Made by a program: the position numbers and the translations under genes
Shown: in pieces, positions 13,245-23,259 of the stretch
Layout: every line of letters starts with the position of its first letter
How positions within the stretch are numbered: position 1 is the stretch's first letter
Notes under the pieces: model-generated
What the model was told of the DNA's origin: nothing
Database searches by the model: none
What the model saw: the letters and a program-made list of their open reading frames with translations, nothing else
From: Bacillus sp. (in: firmicutes)
Lineage (GTDB): Bacteria; Bacillota; Clostridia; Lachnospirales; Lachnospiraceae
Direction of reading: 5' to 3'
Length of the DNA stretch: 35,047 nt
Assembly (NCBI GenBank): GCA_023666125.1
Contig: JAMPCN010000022.1
Coordinates: 1-35,047 of the forward strand

Positions 13245-13440
13245 ATTGTGAAACGCCTTTGATAATACATGGTATAAGGATAACATATACAATCCATAAG
13301 CGGGTACTGTGAGACCGTCGGTGATTACATGCGGTACTTTCGCATGTTATGCACCGCTACGGTTGAACGGTAGCGAAAGCGGCCCGCGTTGGACTGTATA
13401 TGTTATTCGTAGATGGCATTTTATATAGGCGTTTCACAAT
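13245..13440. repeat. 196-bp nested palindromic element (MITE-like or structured RNA)
   Basis: Perfect 13-bp terminal inverted repeats ATTGTGAAACGCC (13245-13257) and GGCGTTTCACAAT (13428-13440). Inside lies a second long helix, ATAACATATACA (13280-13291) with TGTATATGTTAT (13395-13406), extended by TCCA/TGGA and then GCGGG (13300-13304) with CCCGC (13383-13387). The GC-richer core has two hairpins: CGGTG-ACATGCG with CGCATGT-CACCG (13319-13356) and CGCTAC with GTAGCG (13355-13375). Overall it folds as a long stem ending in a fork. No ORF is present. No T run follows, so it is not a simple terminator. Confidence 0.7.
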
Positions 13441-13444
13441 TATC

Positions 13445-13453
13445 TGTTATAAT
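13445..13453 (+). promoter_or_regulatory. Extended -10 promoter of pepF
   Basis: TGT plus TATAAT (13448-13453), five bases after the palindromic element ends. Any -35 contact would fall inside the right inverted repeat, so the element may supply or disturb this promoter. Confidence 0.55.
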
Positions 13454-13483
13454 GTATGAAAAAGAAAAGGAGCAGCAGACACT

Positions 13484-15187
13484 ATGAAATTTTCGGAAAT
13501 GACTTATACCCGCCCCGATGCGGACGAAATGAAAAAGCAATTATCAGAGTTGATAGAACGCATGAAAAACGCGGCGGACTATGAAAATGCGAAAGCCGTT
13601 TTTTTGGAAAAAGAAAAACTGGTAAAGAATATCGAGACACAGTCCACGCTTGCCCATATCCGACATGACATTGATACGCGCGATAAGTTTTATGATGACG
13701 AGATGCAGTTTTGGAGTGCGGTTATGCCGGAGTTGGAGGAATATCTCCAGACATGGAATCTGACGATGTTAAAAAGCCCGTTCCGTCCCGATTTTGAAAA
13801 AGAATATGGAAAACTCATGTTTTTGAATACGGAAATAGAGTTAAAAACATTTTCGCCGGATATCATTCAGGAGATGCAGAAAGAAAATGACTTAAAGCAG
13901 GAATACAGTAAACTGCTTGCGTCGGCGCAGATTCCGTTTGAAGGCGGGGTATATACGATTTCCCAGATGTCGCCTTTTAAGACGGATAAAGATGATGCGC
14001 GCCGTCTTGCCGCATGGAAAGCGGAGGGGCAGTGGTATAAAGATAATCAGGCTAAACTTGACAGTATTTATGACGAATTGGTGCATCTGCGTGATGCGAT
14101 GGGCCGTAAACTCGGTTACGACGGTTATACGCAGCTTGGTTATTACAGGATGCAGCGCAACTGTTATACGAAAGAGGACGTGGAGAAATTCCGCGCCGCA
14201 GTAGTGAAATATCTGGTGCCGGTAGCAAGTGAAATTTATAAAGAACAGGCAAGGCGTTTAGGAAAAGAGTATCCGATGAGCTTTGCGGATAACGCGTTAT
14301 CTTTCCGCTCCGGCAATGCAAGACCTTCCGGTACGCCGGATGATATTTTAGCGCAGGGAAAGAAGTTTTATGATGAGTTAAGTCCGCAGACAAGCGAATT
14401 TTTCCGCACGATGTTAGACGGAGAACTACTGGACGTGCTGTCTACGGAGGGCAAGGCAGGCGGCGGATACTGCACTAGCATTCCTGATTATGAAGTGCCT
14501 TTCATTTTTGCTAACTTCAATGGAACGCAGCATGACGTGGAAGTCGTTACCCACGAGGCGGGACATGCGTTTGCGGCGTGGATGAACCGTGACCGTGTGC
14601 CGTTATCAACGGTATGGCCGTCTCTTGAAGCGTGTGAAGTGCATTCCATGTCGATGGAGTTTTTTGCGTGGAATTGGGCGGAGGGCTTTTTCGGAGAAGA
14701 TACCCGTAAGTTTTACTATTCGCATCTCTCCGACGCTCTGACGTTTATTCCCTATGGTACGATGGTAGACCATTTCCAGCATAAAGTATACGAAAATCCG
14801 AATATGACGCCCGCGCAGCGTCACGCGGTCTGGAAAGAACTGCTTGGCGTCTATATGCCGTGGATGCGTCTGAACGGGGAGATTCCTTTCTATACCGACG
14901 GCGAGGGCTGGCAAAGGCAGCATCATATTTATGAGAGTCCTTTCTATTATATTGATTATTGTCTTGCACAGACAGTCGCGCTGCAGTTCTGGGCAAGAAT
15001 CCAGAAAGATGCGAAAGCGGCGTGGGAGAACTATATGGCGTATACGAAACAGGGCGGCAGCGCCGTATTTACGGAACTGTTACAAAATGCCGGACTGGAT
15101 AATCCGTTTGAAGAAAAATGCCTGAAAGAAGTCTGCGCCGCGGCGCGTCAGTGGTTGGAGGCATACGATTTAAAAGGGCTGGCATAA
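13484..15187 (+). CDS. pepF: M3-family oligoendopeptidase (PepF-like)
   Basis: A 567-residue cytosolic zinc peptidase that degrades short peptides, fitting the peptide importer encoded downstream. The zinc site THEAGHAF (HExxH, His-357) is preceded by FNGTQHDVEVV and followed by the third-ligand region WPSLEACEVHSMSMEFF. The typical M3 oligoendopeptidase C-terminal substrate-binding block YIDYCLAQTVALQFW is present. Length is normal for the family. AAAAGGAGCAG precedes ATG 13484. It is followed two bases later by a small membrane protein gene, so the two are an operon. Confidence 0.92.
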   Translation: MKFSEMTYTRPDADEMKKQLSELIERMKNAADYENAKAVFLEKEKLVKNIETQSTLAHIRHDIDTRDKFYDDEMQFWSAVMPELEEYLQTWNLTMLKSPFRPDFEKEYGKLMFLNTEIELKTFSPDIIQEMQKENDLKQEYSKLLASAQIPFEGGVYTISQMSPFKTDKDDARRLAAWKAEGQWYKDNQAKLDSIYDELVHLRDAMGRKLGYDGYTQLGYYRMQRNCYTKEDVEKFRAAVVKYLVPVASEIYKEQARRLGKEYPMSFADNALSFRSGNARPSGTPDDILAQGKKFYDELSPQTSEFFRTMLDGELLDVLSTEGKAGGGYCTSIPDYEVPFIFANFNGTQHDVEVVTHEAGHAFAAWMNRDRVPLSTVWPSLEACEVHSMSMEFFAWNWAEGFFGEDTRKFYYSHLSDALTFIPYGTMVDHFQHKVYENPNMTPAQRHAVWKELLGVYMPWMRLNGEIPFYTDGEGWQRQHHIYESPFYYIDYCLAQTVALQFWARIQKDAKAAWENYMAYTKQGGSAVFTELLQNAGLDNPFEEKCLKEVCAAARQWLEAYDLKGLA

Positions 15188-15189
15188 TT

Positions 15190-15723
15190 ATGGCGGATAA
15201 AAAAACGCAGGACAGGGAAAAAAAGGAGAGGAAAAGCTATCTCCGTGATTTTGAAGAAAAGGCGGACGGCAGTTATGTCTATACGGGGAAAATGTGGCGT
15301 GCTGATGAGACGGCGCGCCGCCGTCTCTTGATAAAATTATGGGCGCTGCAGATAGTCATGCTGTCTGTGGCAATTCTGCCCGGCTTTGTGACGACGGCGG
15401 GACTTTTAAATACTTTTTATGTTATCATACCTTATGTGTTCTGGCTCATGTCTGATTTTGTTCTTGCATATACGCTTGGAAGTATGACTTTTGGAGGCAA
15501 TCCGCTTAAGGATTATATTTATGAAAAAAGCGTGTTACGTTATCCGTTTCGCGTTATGCTGCCGCTTGCGGGCGCGGCGTTGACAGCTTTGGGACTGTTT
15601 GTCTTTTTGCTTAGAGGCGGTAAGGGAGAGGGCAAAGCCGTATGTTTTGTCTGTTGTATCATACAGATTATTGCGTCTTTTTTAGCGGGGAGAAGCGGTA
15701 TTTCCGATATTTGGGAGGACTGA
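15190..15723 (+). CDS. Hypothetical four-helix membrane protein
   Basis: A 177-residue protein whose ATG lies two bases after the pepF stop; AAAAGGG inside the pepF end is its ribosome site, so the two are coupled. The N-terminus (ADKKTQDREKKERKSYLRDF) is charged and cytoplasmic, with a YVYTGKMW segment. It is followed by four hydrophobic segments (LWALQIVMLSVAILPGFV, FYVIIPYVFWLMSDFVLAY, VMLPLAGAALTALGLFVFLL, AVCFVCCIIQIIASFLAG). No family recognised. Earlier in-frame starts would run into pepF and lack ribosome sites. Confidence 0.7.
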   Translation: MADKKTQDREKKERKSYLRDFEEKADGSYVYTGKMWRADETARRRLLIKLWALQIVMLSVAILPGFVTTAGLLNTFYVIIPYVFWLMSDFVLAYTLGSMTFGGNPLKDYIYEKSVLRYPFRVMLPLAGAALTALGLFVFLLRGGKGEGKAVCFVCCIIQIIASFLAGRSGISDIWED

Positions 15724-15750
15724 CAAATCCATGGAATTGTTGATTTTTTA

Positions 15751-15779
15751 TTGACGTGAAACGTAATTCTATGTAAAAT
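15751..15779 (+). promoter_or_regulatory. Promoter of the peptide-transporter operon
   Basis: TTGACG (15751-15756), a 17-bp spacer and TAAAAT (15774-15779), followed by AAAGGGAGG at 15800-15808 before the first gene. Confidence 0.8.
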
Positions 15780-15814
15780 AAACGAGTAATGATTATAGAA
15801 AGGGAGGTTTTATA

Positions 15815-18154
15815 ATGAAAAAATTTTCAAGTGCAAAGAAGTTTCTTGCAGTGCTTTTGACAATGTCAATGGCATTTTCATTAGCAGCCTGTGGTTCCGA
15901 CGGGGGGGGCACTACCCCGGTTGAAGAAACACCTGACAACACTGCCACAGAGACGACAGAGACAACGAAACCGGAAGAAAATACGGCTTCTGACAGTTCA
16001 GATGCTGCACCGGCAAACGATACGCTTGTAGCAAGCGTGGAACAGGGATTGGAGGGAAAATTTTCCCCGTATTTCTCATTGGCGGCAAACGACACTATGA
16101 TTGACGAGATGACTCTTGTTTATACTCTGGAAGTTGACCGCGTGGGCAATCCTATTTTGAACGGTATCGAGGGTGAGACGCGTTCTTACAACGGAACCGA
16201 CTACACATATTATACGGCGTCCGATATTGTGATTACGGAAAATGAGGACGGTACGGTATACTATGATATGACAATCCGTGATGACATCCAGTTTACGGAC
16301 GGCACAACAGCGGATATTGATGACGTTATTTTTGGTATGTATGTTGAGCTTGACCCTACTTATGACGGTAATGCGGTGCTTTACTCTACGTCAATCGAGG
16401 GTATCGAAGAGTACCGCAGCGGCGTTGACCCGCTCTATAACCTTTTGATAGAGGCAGGCGAAGACAATACGGACTTCACATATTGGGATGAGGCAACACA
16501 GACGGCTTTCTGGTCTGAGGGTTTACCGGCAGCGGGAGAAGCGTTTGCACAGTCCATTTTGGATTACTGTATTAATAACGGTTATGCAAGCGAGGGCGAC
16601 CCGGTGGAAGCGATTACGCCGAACTGGGGATTTGAGACGCCTGCAGGCGCGACTGCATTGGATTTCTTCAACGTGATGTTGGAGCAGTACGAGGGCGATT
16701 ACAATAATCTCTCCGATACGGAGCAGGCAAGCGGCGGTTTATGGAGTTTCCTTGACCCTGCTTATCAGGTAGGTGTTGAAACAGGCAATTCCGCGCCGAA
16801 TGTATCCGGTATCATCCGTACAGGCGACTATTCCATGCGTGTTGTTTCCACGAAAGTTGACGCAACGCTGATTTATCAGTTACAGATTCCGATTTCACCG
16901 ATGCACTATTACGGTGACGAGAGTTTATATGATTATGAAAACAACAGCTTCGGATTCCCGAAAGGTGATTTATCCGGTGTAAAAGAAAAGACAGGAAAGC
17001 CTTTGGGAGCAGGTCCTTACATTTTCCAGGACTATTCTAATGGCGTTGTATATATGGACGCAAACCCGAATTATTTCAAGGGCGCGCCTAAGATTGCACA
17101 TTTGAATTTCATGGAAGCTGCCGAGGCGGATAAGGTAACGGGTATTACGGCAGGCACTATGGATATTACAGACCCGAGTTATTCTATGGACGTAGCGAAT
17201 CAGGTTACAGATATCAACGGCGGCAACGCTGACTTGGACGGTTCCGTTATTACGACGCGTTTGATTGATTACCGTGGTTACGGTTATATAGGTCTTGCGG
17301 CGAAGAATGTATGCGTTGGCGGCGACCCCGCTTCCGAAGAATCCCGCAACCTGCGTAAGGCAATCGCTACCGTTATCGCGGCATATCGTGACGAGGGTGT
17401 GGATTCCTATTATGGAAATACGGCGTCCGTTATTAACTACCCGATTTCCAATACTTCATGGGCGGCGCCTCAGGTTACGGACGACGGATATCAGATTGCT
17501 TATTCTACGGATGTAAACGGAGACCCGATTTATACGGACGGCATGTCCACAGAGGATAAATATGCGGCGGCATTGGAAGCGGCATTGGGCTTCTTTGAGG
17601 CGGCAGGCTATACGGTAGAAGACGGTAAGGTAACGGCGGCTCCGGAGGGCGCGAAATTAGAGTATCAGGTTAATATCGGCGGAGGCGGCGCAGGCGACCA
17701 TCCGACATTCTTAATTTTAAAGAATGCCAGCGACGCTTTTGCAAGCATCGGTATCACACTGACAGTCAATGACCTTGCGAATGCCAACGATTTGTACGCT
17801 TCTTACCAGACAGGCGCTGCCGATATGTGGTGTGCGGCATGGCAGGCAGGAACCGACCCGGATATGTACCAGTTATATCACAGCTTAGGTTCTACTAACT
17901 ACTATCAGATTGAAGATTCGGATTTGGATGAGTTAATCGAGGCAGGTCGTCTTTCCACAGACCAGACTTACCGTAAAGGCTTATATAAAGCCGCAATGGA
18001 AATCATTATGGACTGGGGCGTAGAGCTTCCGGTTTACCAGCGTTCCGAATGTGTTATGATGTCTACCGAGCGCGTAAAAACAGATACGCTTCCGAATGAT
18101 ATGACGCCGTATTTGTCATGGCAGCAGGAAGTACAGAATATTGAAATGTATTAA
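15815..18154 (+). CDS. oppA: Peptide ABC transporter substrate-binding lipoprotein (OppA/DppA type)
   Basis: A 779-residue lipoprotein of the SBP_bac_5 family that captures peptides outside the membrane and hands them to the OppBCDF importer encoded next. Signal peptide residues 1-25 end in the lipobox LAAC (Cys-26), followed by an acidic Thr/Glu-rich linker (about residues 28-70) that tethers the domain. Family features include [39 protein letters not shown] and [29 protein letters not shown]. It is longer than typical OppA (about 540 residues), with the extra length around residues 180-310. An eight-base G run at 15902-15909 in the linker could be a slippage site, but the frame is intact here. 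Confidence 0.88.
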   Translation: MKKFSSAKKFLAVLLTMSMAFSLAACGSDGGGTTPVEETPDNTATETTETTKPEENTASDSSDAAPANDTLVASVEQGLEGKFSPYFSLAANDTMIDEMTLVYTLEVDRVGNPILNGIEGETRSYNGTDYTYYTASDIVITENEDGTVYYDMTIRDDIQFTDGTTADIDDVIFGMYVELDPTYDGNAVLYSTSIEGIEEYRSGVDPLYNLLIEAGEDNTDFTYWDEATQTAFWSEGLPAAGEAFAQSILDYCINNGYASEGDPVEAITPNWGFETPAGATALDFFNVMLEQYEGDYNNLSDTEQASGGLWSFLDPAYQVGVETGNSAPNVSGIIRTGDYSMRVVSTKVDATLIYQLQIPISPMHYYGDESLYDYENNSFGFPKGDLSGVKEKTGKPLGAGPYIFQDYSNGVVYMDANPNYFKGAPKIAHLNFMEAAEADKVTGITAGTMDITDPSYSMDVANQVTDINGGNADLDGSVITTRLIDYRGYGYIGLAAKNVCVGGDPASEESRNLRKAIATVIAAYRDEGVDSYYGNTASVINYPISNTSWAAPQVTDDGYQIAYSTDVNGDPIYTDGMSTEDKYAAALEAALGFFEAAGYTVEDGKVTAAPEGAKLEYQVNIGGGGAGDHPTFLILKNASDAFASIGITLTVNDLANANDLYASYQTGAADMWCAAWQAGTDPDMYQLYHSLGSTNYYQIEDSDLDELIEAGRLSTDQTYRKGLYKAAMEIIMDWGVELPVYQRSECVMMSTERVKTDTLPNDMTPYLSWQQEVQNIEMY

Positions 18155-18175
18155 TGAAATAGACGAACAAAGATG

Positions 18176-18206
18176 TTCCCTGCTCCATTGGGGCAGGGAA
18201 TTTTTA
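18176..18206 (+). terminator. Attenuator hairpin between the binding-protein and permease genes
   Basis: TTCCCTGCTCC (18176-18186) pairs with GGGGCAGGGAA (18190-18200) around a 3-nt loop, with one wobble, followed by TTTTT. It probably makes the binding protein more abundant than the permease, a common layout in such operons. Confidence 0.85.
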
Positions 18207-18230
18207 TAAGAATAAGAAGGAGGGATTTAT

Positions 18231-19217
18231 TTGCGTAACTATATTATCAAGCGCGTTCTGTTATCCATCCTTATCCTCTTTAGCGTGACATTCATTATCT
18301 ACGCTATTCTGCGATGTCTGCCCGCTTCTTATGTGGAAACGATGGCAATGCAGCTTTCTACGGCTCCGGGCGCGAAGCCCTATGAAGAGTGGATTGCACA
18401 GTTGAATGCTTCTTACGGATTGGATAAGGGAATTATTGCAGGTTATTTTACATGGTTAGGAGATTTTGCCAGAGGAAACTTCGGAGACAGCTGGAAATTT
18501 ACGGTTCCTGTTATTGAGAAGTTCAAAGACGTCATATGGCTCTCTTTCATTATGGCTGCAATCGCTTTTGTTTTGGAACTGGTTATTGCGATACCGCTTG
18601 GCATTATTGCTGCAACCAGACAGTATTCGAGAGCGGATTATGCGATTACGGCAGGCGCTTTGATAGGTATTTCGTTACCGCCGTTCTTCTTTGCCACACT
18701 ATTAAAATTAGTTTTTGCAGTGAAACTGCAATGGTTTGACGTATCAGGCCTGGTCGGCCGTACGTTTGCCCAGATGACTTCATGGGAACAATTCATGGAT
18801 AAGGCGTATCACCTTGTACTTCCGATTGCAACGCTTGTCATTACTTCTATCGGCGCCTTAATGCGTTATACAAGAACGAATATGTTAGAAGTCATGAATG
18901 CGGATTACATAAGGACGGCAAGGGCAAAAGGGTTAAGTGAAAATAAAGTTATTTATAAACATGCTTTTAGAAATACATTAATTCCGTTAGTAACAATTAT
19001 AGGCGGTTCACTGCCCGGATTATTCTCCGGCGCGCAGATTACGGAAACATTGTTTTCAATTCCGGGAATCGGATGGACTTCCTATCAGGCTATGGTTATC
19101 GGCGATATACCGTTCACCATGTTCTATATGACATTTATTGCAGTTTTAACTTTGGCAAGTAATCTGCTTACCGATATTATGTATGCTGTGGTAGACCCCC
19201 GCGTACGCATCGCATAG
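18231..19217 (+). CDS. oppB: Peptide ABC transporter permease (OppB/DppB type)
   Basis: A 328-residue membrane protein with six predicted helices, one half of the peptide channel. It begins RNYIIKRVLLSILILFSVTFI, typical for OppB. The coupling (EAA) loop reads NADYIRTARAKGLSENKVIYKHAFRNTLIP, which docks on the ATPases, and the C-terminus has the family motif FSIPGIGWTSYQAM. The start is TTG at 18231, chosen because AAGGAGGG lies about seven bases upstream and no other start fits. It is 15 bases from oppC. Confidence 0.9.
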   Translation: MRNYIIKRVLLSILILFSVTFIIYAILRCLPASYVETMAMQLSTAPGAKPYEEWIAQLNASYGLDKGIIAGYFTWLGDFARGNFGDSWKFTVPVIEKFKDVIWLSFIMAAIAFVLELVIAIPLGIIAATRQYSRADYAITAGALIGISLPPFFFATLLKLVFAVKLQWFDVSGLVGRTFAQMTSWEQFMDKAYHLVLPIATLVITSIGALMRYTRTNMLEVMNADYIRTARAKGLSENKVIYKHAFRNTLIPLVTIIGGSLPGLFSGAQITETLFSIPGIGWTSYQAMVIGDIPFTMFYMTFIAVLTLASNLLTDIMYAVVDPRVRIA

Positions 19218-19232
19218 AAAGGAGGAATACGG

Positions 19233-20789
19233 ATGTCTGATAATAAAGAGCAAAACACACAAACTAGCGGCGCAGAGCAGGAAACATTATCCTTAAATGA
19301 TGACCGCCGCGTGAAAACGCTTTCGCCCGGCGCACTGGTTATGAAGCGTTTCTTTCGTAACCGCCTTGCTGTGTTGGGGCTTATTATGCTTGCCGTAATG
19401 TTCCTGTTTTCTTTCGTGGGCGGTATGGTTTCCCCATATGGGCAGGATGAGCAGTTTTATACTTATACTTACCTTGAAAAAGAGTATGTAGGCGTAACCA
19501 GAAATGAAGATTTCCGCTATATTTCCGATGATGGAGCGGATTTTAGCTCGGCGGCGCAGGCGCAGTTTTTAATGGCGCAGATGATGGGTAAGACAGAATT
19601 TGAATATAAAGATGTAAATTATGAAGTCGCACAGGAAGGTCAGGACTTTTATGCGATTTCCGTAGATGGCGTCGTGATTGCGATTGCCTATAAAGATATT
19701 GTCAACGCTTCGGACGGCGTTCCTGAACTGACTTTTGCCACGAAACATGCGGCACTGCAGTTATATACCAATGGAGAGACAGGCTCTTTTAACGCCGACG
19801 GACAGGATTATACATTGGACGAGGAGGGCAATATCATTCTTGGGGAAGAAGTGATGGGATATATCAGCCGCTTCGTTGTACAGTCAAGGGAAAACGGCGT
19901 TGTGATTCCCAGGGATTTTAAAGAAAAACTGGAGGAAGTCCTCGACGAGGACGGAACGGAATTTGCCTATACTGGTATGGACGGCGAAGAACATAATTAC
20001 ACAATTACTTATGATGCTTCCGCTAAGGTATGGTCCGTTATGCAGGAGACAGAGACTTATGTATACAGTCAGTATGAATCGCCGTCCGTATCACATCCGT
20101 TAGGTACGGACGCAAACGGTATGGATATGCTGACCCGCTTGATGTACGGCGGAAGAGTATCTTTGATTATCGGATTTATTGTTGTCATTATAGAGACGCT
20201 GCTGGGCGTTATTCTCGGCGGCCTTTCCGGCTATTTTGGCAGATGGGTCGATAATCTGATTATGCGTATTGTGGATATCTTCTATTGTATTCCGTCTCTG
20301 CCGCTTATCATTATCTTAGGCGCGGCGATGGACGGTATGCGTGTTGACCCGCAGATTCGTATGTTCTATCTGATGCTGATTCTTGGTTTTTTGGGATGGC
20401 CGAGTATTGCGAGACTGGTCCGCGGACAGATACTTTCCCTGCGCGAACAGGAGTTTATGACGGCAACGGAAGCGTGTGGTATCCGCGTTTCCCGCAGAAT
20501 TTTCAAGCATCTGATTCCCAATGTTATCCCGCAGCTTATCGTTACCTGTACGATGAACCTTGGTTCGGTCATGCTGACGGAAGCGACGCTGTCTTTCCTT
20601 GGACTTGGCGTGAAGTTCCCGTTTGCATCATGGGGAAATATTATTAATGACGTAAATAATTCCTATGTTTTGACTACTTACTGGTTCATTTGGATTCCGG
20701 CAGGCGTCTGTCTGCTCATTGCCGTACTGGGATTTAACTTTGTAGGCGATGGTCTGCGCGATGCTTTTGACCCCAGAATGAAGCGTTAA
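19233..20789 (+). CDS. oppC: Peptide ABC transporter permease (OppC/DppC type) with large extracytoplasmic insertion
   Basis: A 518-residue protein; classical OppC is about 300. The N-terminal OppC_N segment (KRFFRNRLAVLGLIMLAVMF) gives helix 1. The permease core starts near residue 287 (HPLGTDANGMDMLTRLMYGGR) with five more helices and the EAA loop REQEFMTATEACGIRVSRRIF. Residues 70-285 are an inserted, acidic, soluble domain rich in Tyr and Asp (TYTYLEKEYVGVTRNEDF, FKEKLEEVLDEDGTEFAY), expected outside the membrane between helices 1 and 2. Its role is unknown; it may contact the long binding protein. AAAGGAGG precedes ATG 19233. Confidence 0.88.
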   Translation: MSDNKEQNTQTSGAEQETLSLNDDRRVKTLSPGALVMKRFFRNRLAVLGLIMLAVMFLFSFVGGMVSPYGQDEQFYTYTYLEKEYVGVTRNEDFRYISDDGADFSSAAQAQFLMAQMMGKTEFEYKDVNYEVAQEGQDFYAISVDGVVIAIAYKDIVNASDGVPELTFATKHAALQLYTNGETGSFNADGQDYTLDEEGNIILGEEVMGYISRFVVQSRENGVVIPRDFKEKLEEVLDEDGTEFAYTGMDGEEHNYTITYDASAKVWSVMQETETYVYSQYESPSVSHPLGTDANGMDMLTRLMYGGRVSLIIGFIVVIIETLLGVILGGLSGYFGRWVDNLIMRIVDIFYCIPSLPLIIILGAAMDGMRVDPQIRMFYLMLILGFLGWPSIARLVRGQILSLREQEFMTATEACGIRVSRRIFKHLIPNVIPQLIVTCTMNLGSVMLTEATLSFLGLGVKFPFASWGNIINDVNNSYVLTTYWFIWIPAGVCLLIAVLGFNFVGDGLRDAFDPRMKR

Positions 20790-20803
20790 GGAGGGAAATG
20801 ATT

Positions 20804-21955
20804 ATGGCTAAGAATAAACCGGAGGGGTATCTTTCAGGAAAAGAGTCCCGCAGGATTTCAAAAGAAAACCGCCGCATTACGAATCAGTTTGAGAAAGAGC
20901 GTAAGCGCAAGAACGTACCGGAATCGGAATATACGGTGACGATGCATGATGAAAATAACGCCGTAGAGTTTGATAATCTCCATACTTATTTCTTTACTGA
21001 CGTAGGTACGGTAAAATCCGTAGACGGCGTTACATTTGAAGTGCCGATTGGTAAAACTGTCGGTGTTGTAGGAGAATCCGGCTGCGGAAAATCCGTTACG
21101 AGTCTGTCTCTGATGCAGTTAATACAGCGTCCGCAGGGACAGATAGTGGAGGGGGAAATCCGGCTTAATTTAGGAAACGGCAAGGCGTATAATATTGCGA
21201 AAACGCCAAATGAAAAGATGATGAATCTGCGCGGCAACTATATTTCCATGATTTTTCAGGAGCCTATGACAAGCTTAAACCCGGTATTCCGTATTGGCGA
21301 GCAGCTGGACGAAGTGATTTCCCTGCATGACGGTGAGGGCAAGAGCAAAGAGGATGTAAAAGCGCGTACGATTGAACTGCTGGAAATGGTCGGCATTGCC
21401 AACAGCGAGGGCGTGTATCAGATGTACCCGCATGAGCTTTCCGGCGGTATGCGCCAGCGTGTGATGATTGCCATGGCGCTTGCATGTAATCCGAAGATTA
21501 TTATAGCGGACGAGCCGACAACGGCGCTGGACGTTACGATACAGGCACAGATTTTGGACTTGCTGCGGAATATGAAGAATAAAATAAATTCTTCTATTAT
21601 GCTGATTACGCACGATTTGGGCGTTATTGCGGAAATGGCTGATTATGTAGTGGTTATGTATGCCGGACGCGTTGTGGAAAAAGGGACGGTACACGATATC
21701 TTTTCCAATCCCGCACATCCTTATACGATTGGACTGATGGCGTCGAAACCGGTTGTCGGCAAGCAGGTGGACAGACTCTATTCCATTCCCGGAAAAGTGC
21801 CTAACCCTGTTAATATGCCCAATTACTGCTATTATAAAGACCGCTGTGAAATGTGCGTAGAGGGCTGCCAGGGAGAATATCCTGGGGAAATCAGCTTATC
21901 CGACACACACAAAGTCAGTTGTTACCGTTTTTATGATGGAAAGGGGGAAAAATAA
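20804..21955 (+). CDS. oppD: Peptide ABC transporter ATPase (OppD type)
   Basis: A 383-residue ATPase that powers the importer with OppF. Walker A GESGCGKS, Q-loop IFQEPMTSLNP, signature LSGGMRQR, Walker B IIADEPTTALD and the switch His in LITHDLGV are all intact. The C-terminal oligopeptide_HPY region has the Cys cluster CYYKDRCEMCVEGC seen in Dpp/Opp ATPases. An additional basic N-terminal extension (about 45 residues, SGKESRRISKENRRITNQFEKERKRK) is unusual. ATG 20804 is preferred over ATG 20798 because GGAGGG would be only a few bases from the latter. The stop is immediately followed by the oppF ATG. Confidence 0.92.
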   Translation: MAKNKPEGYLSGKESRRISKENRRITNQFEKERKRKNVPESEYTVTMHDENNAVEFDNLHTYFFTDVGTVKSVDGVTFEVPIGKTVGVVGESGCGKSVTSLSLMQLIQRPQGQIVEGEIRLNLGNGKAYNIAKTPNEKMMNLRGNYISMIFQEPMTSLNPVFRIGEQLDEVISLHDGEGKSKEDVKARTIELLEMVGIANSEGVYQMYPHELSGGMRQRVMIAMALACNPKIIIADEPTTALDVTIQAQILDLLRNMKNKINSSIMLITHDLGVIAEMADYVVVMYAGRVVEKGTVHDIFSNPAHPYTIGLMASKPVVGKQVDRLYSIPGKVPNPVNMPNYCYYKDRCEMCVEGCQGEYPGEISLSDTHKVSCYRFYDGKGEK

Positions 21956-22984
21956 ATGTCCGGTGAAAATATGATGATAGAAAATGAATATACCCCTGTT
22001 ACTTATGACCCGCAGTATATTTTGATGGTTAATGCCCTGAAAAAATATTTTCCGATTAAAGGCGGTATGATTTCTAAAACCGTAGGTTATGTAAAAGCCG
22101 TAGACGGCGTCACTTTTAATTTAAAGCGCGGTACGACAATGGGGCTTGTAGGGGAGTCCGGCTGCGGCAAGACGACGACGGGACGCACGATTTTACGGCT
22201 TTCCGGTGAAAAGACCGGAGGAGAAGTCTTATTTAACGGCAAAGAGGTCTACGACCTTTCCAATAAAGAAATGCGCGCTATGCGTACGAAAATGCAGATT
22301 ATTTTTCAGGACCCGTTTTCCAGTTTGTCTCCGAGACTGCCGGTTGGTGAGATTATCGGCGAGGCAGTCAGGGAACACGGACTGGTAAGCAAGGCGGAGT
22401 TTGACGATTATATCGACCAGGTTATGGATAACTGCGGTCTGCAGCCTTTTCATAAAACGCGTTATCCGCATGAGTTTTCCGGCGGACAGAGACAGCGTAT
22501 CTGTATTGCGCGCGCGCTTGCCCTAAATCCGGAATTTGTAGTTTGTGACGAGCCGGTATCGGCGTTAGACGTTTCCATTCAGGCGCAGATTATCAACTTG
22601 TTAAAAGACTTACAGGAGCAGTATAAACTGACGTATTTGTTTATTTCCCACGATTTAAGCGTTGTGGAGCATATATCCGATACGGTGGGCGTTATGTATC
22701 TGGGTAATCTGGTGGAATACGGCGATACAAAGGATATTTTCAAAAATCCGCTGCATCCGTATACGAAAGCGTTGTTTTCCGCAATTCCGATTCCCGACCC
22801 TGATGTGAAGATGAACCGTATCGTCTTGGAGGGAACGATTCCGTCTCCGGCGAATCCGCCGTCGGGCTGTAAATTTCATACCCGCTGCGCAAACTGCATG
22901 GAGAAGTGTAAAACGGAAGCGCCGGTGCAGAAAGAAATTGAACCCGGCCACTATGCAGTATGCCACCTGTATGACGAAGCATGA
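21956..22984 (+). CDS. oppF: Peptide ABC transporter ATPase (OppF type)
   Basis: A 342-residue ATPase partner of OppD. Walker [10 protein letters not shown]-loop [12 protein letters not shown], signature FSGGQRQR, Walker [11 protein letters not shown] and LFISHDLSV are present. The C-terminal Cys cluster is [14 protein letters not shown]. It begins directly after oppD (stop and start adjacent) with AAAGGGGG inside the oppD end, and its TGA overlaps the next ATG (ATGA), so translation is coupled through this part of the operon. Confidence 0.93.
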   Translation: MSGENMMIENEYTPVTYDPQYILMVNALKKYFPIKGGMISKTVGYVKAVDGVTFNLKRGTTMGLVGESGCGKTTTGRTILRLSGEKTGGEVLFNGKEVYDLSNKEMRAMRTKMQIIFQDPFSSLSPRLPVGEIIGEAVREHGLVSKAEFDDYIDQVMDNCGLQPFHKTRYPHEFSGGQRQRICIARALALNPEFVVCDEPVSALDVSIQAQIINLLKDLQEQYKLTYLFISHDLSVVEHISDTVGVMYLGNLVEYGDTKDIFKNPLHPYTKALFSAIPIPDPDVKMNRIVLEGTIPSPANPPSGCKFHTRCANCMEKCKTEAPVQKEIEPGHYAVCHLYDEA

Positions 22985-23259
22985 GGCGGGATAACTTTGA
23001 AGATGACGGACGCACGGTTGCCGATATGAGTGCGCTGGAAAGCGCCGGACTTTTCCGCAGGCGTTCCCATTCTTCACAAACAGAGAAAAAATCCGTTCAT
23101 AATGATGAAAACGCAGCGCATCCGTGGGAGGATGCGCCGTTTAGCTGGAAAGAACGGCTGCATTATATGGGAGTGGCGCTTGGTGCTGCGCTCTCTATTG
23201 CGTTCGTTCTGCTGGCGGGTATGGCGTTTCTTATTTGGTTGCTGACGTTGTATGCGTAG
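22981..23259 (+). CDS. Small single-span membrane protein at the end of the opp operon
   Basis: A 92-residue protein overlapping oppF by four bases (ATGA). Residues 1-60 are polar and charged (FEDDGRTVADMSALESAGLF, a short SWKERLHYMG segment), then a hydrophobic C-terminal stretch (ALGAALSIAFVLLAGMAFLIWLLTLY). It probably sits in the membrane with its N-terminus inside. No family recognised; a link to the transporter is suggested only by overlap. Confidence 0.6.
   Translation: MRRDNFEDDGRTVADMSALESAGLFRRRSHSSQTEKKSVHNDENAAHPWEDAPFSWKERLHYMGVALGAALSIAFVLLAGMAFLIWLLTLYA

Noticed and set aside
13300-13387. Cloverleaf-like core read as a tRNA gene
   Set aside because: No T-loop GGTTCRA, no D-loop GG or CCA-compatible discriminator pattern; arm lengths do not fit a tRNA.
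15902-15909. Eight-base G run as a frameshift in the binding-protein gene
   Set aside because: The frame is continuous through it from the lipobox to the substrate-binding domain.
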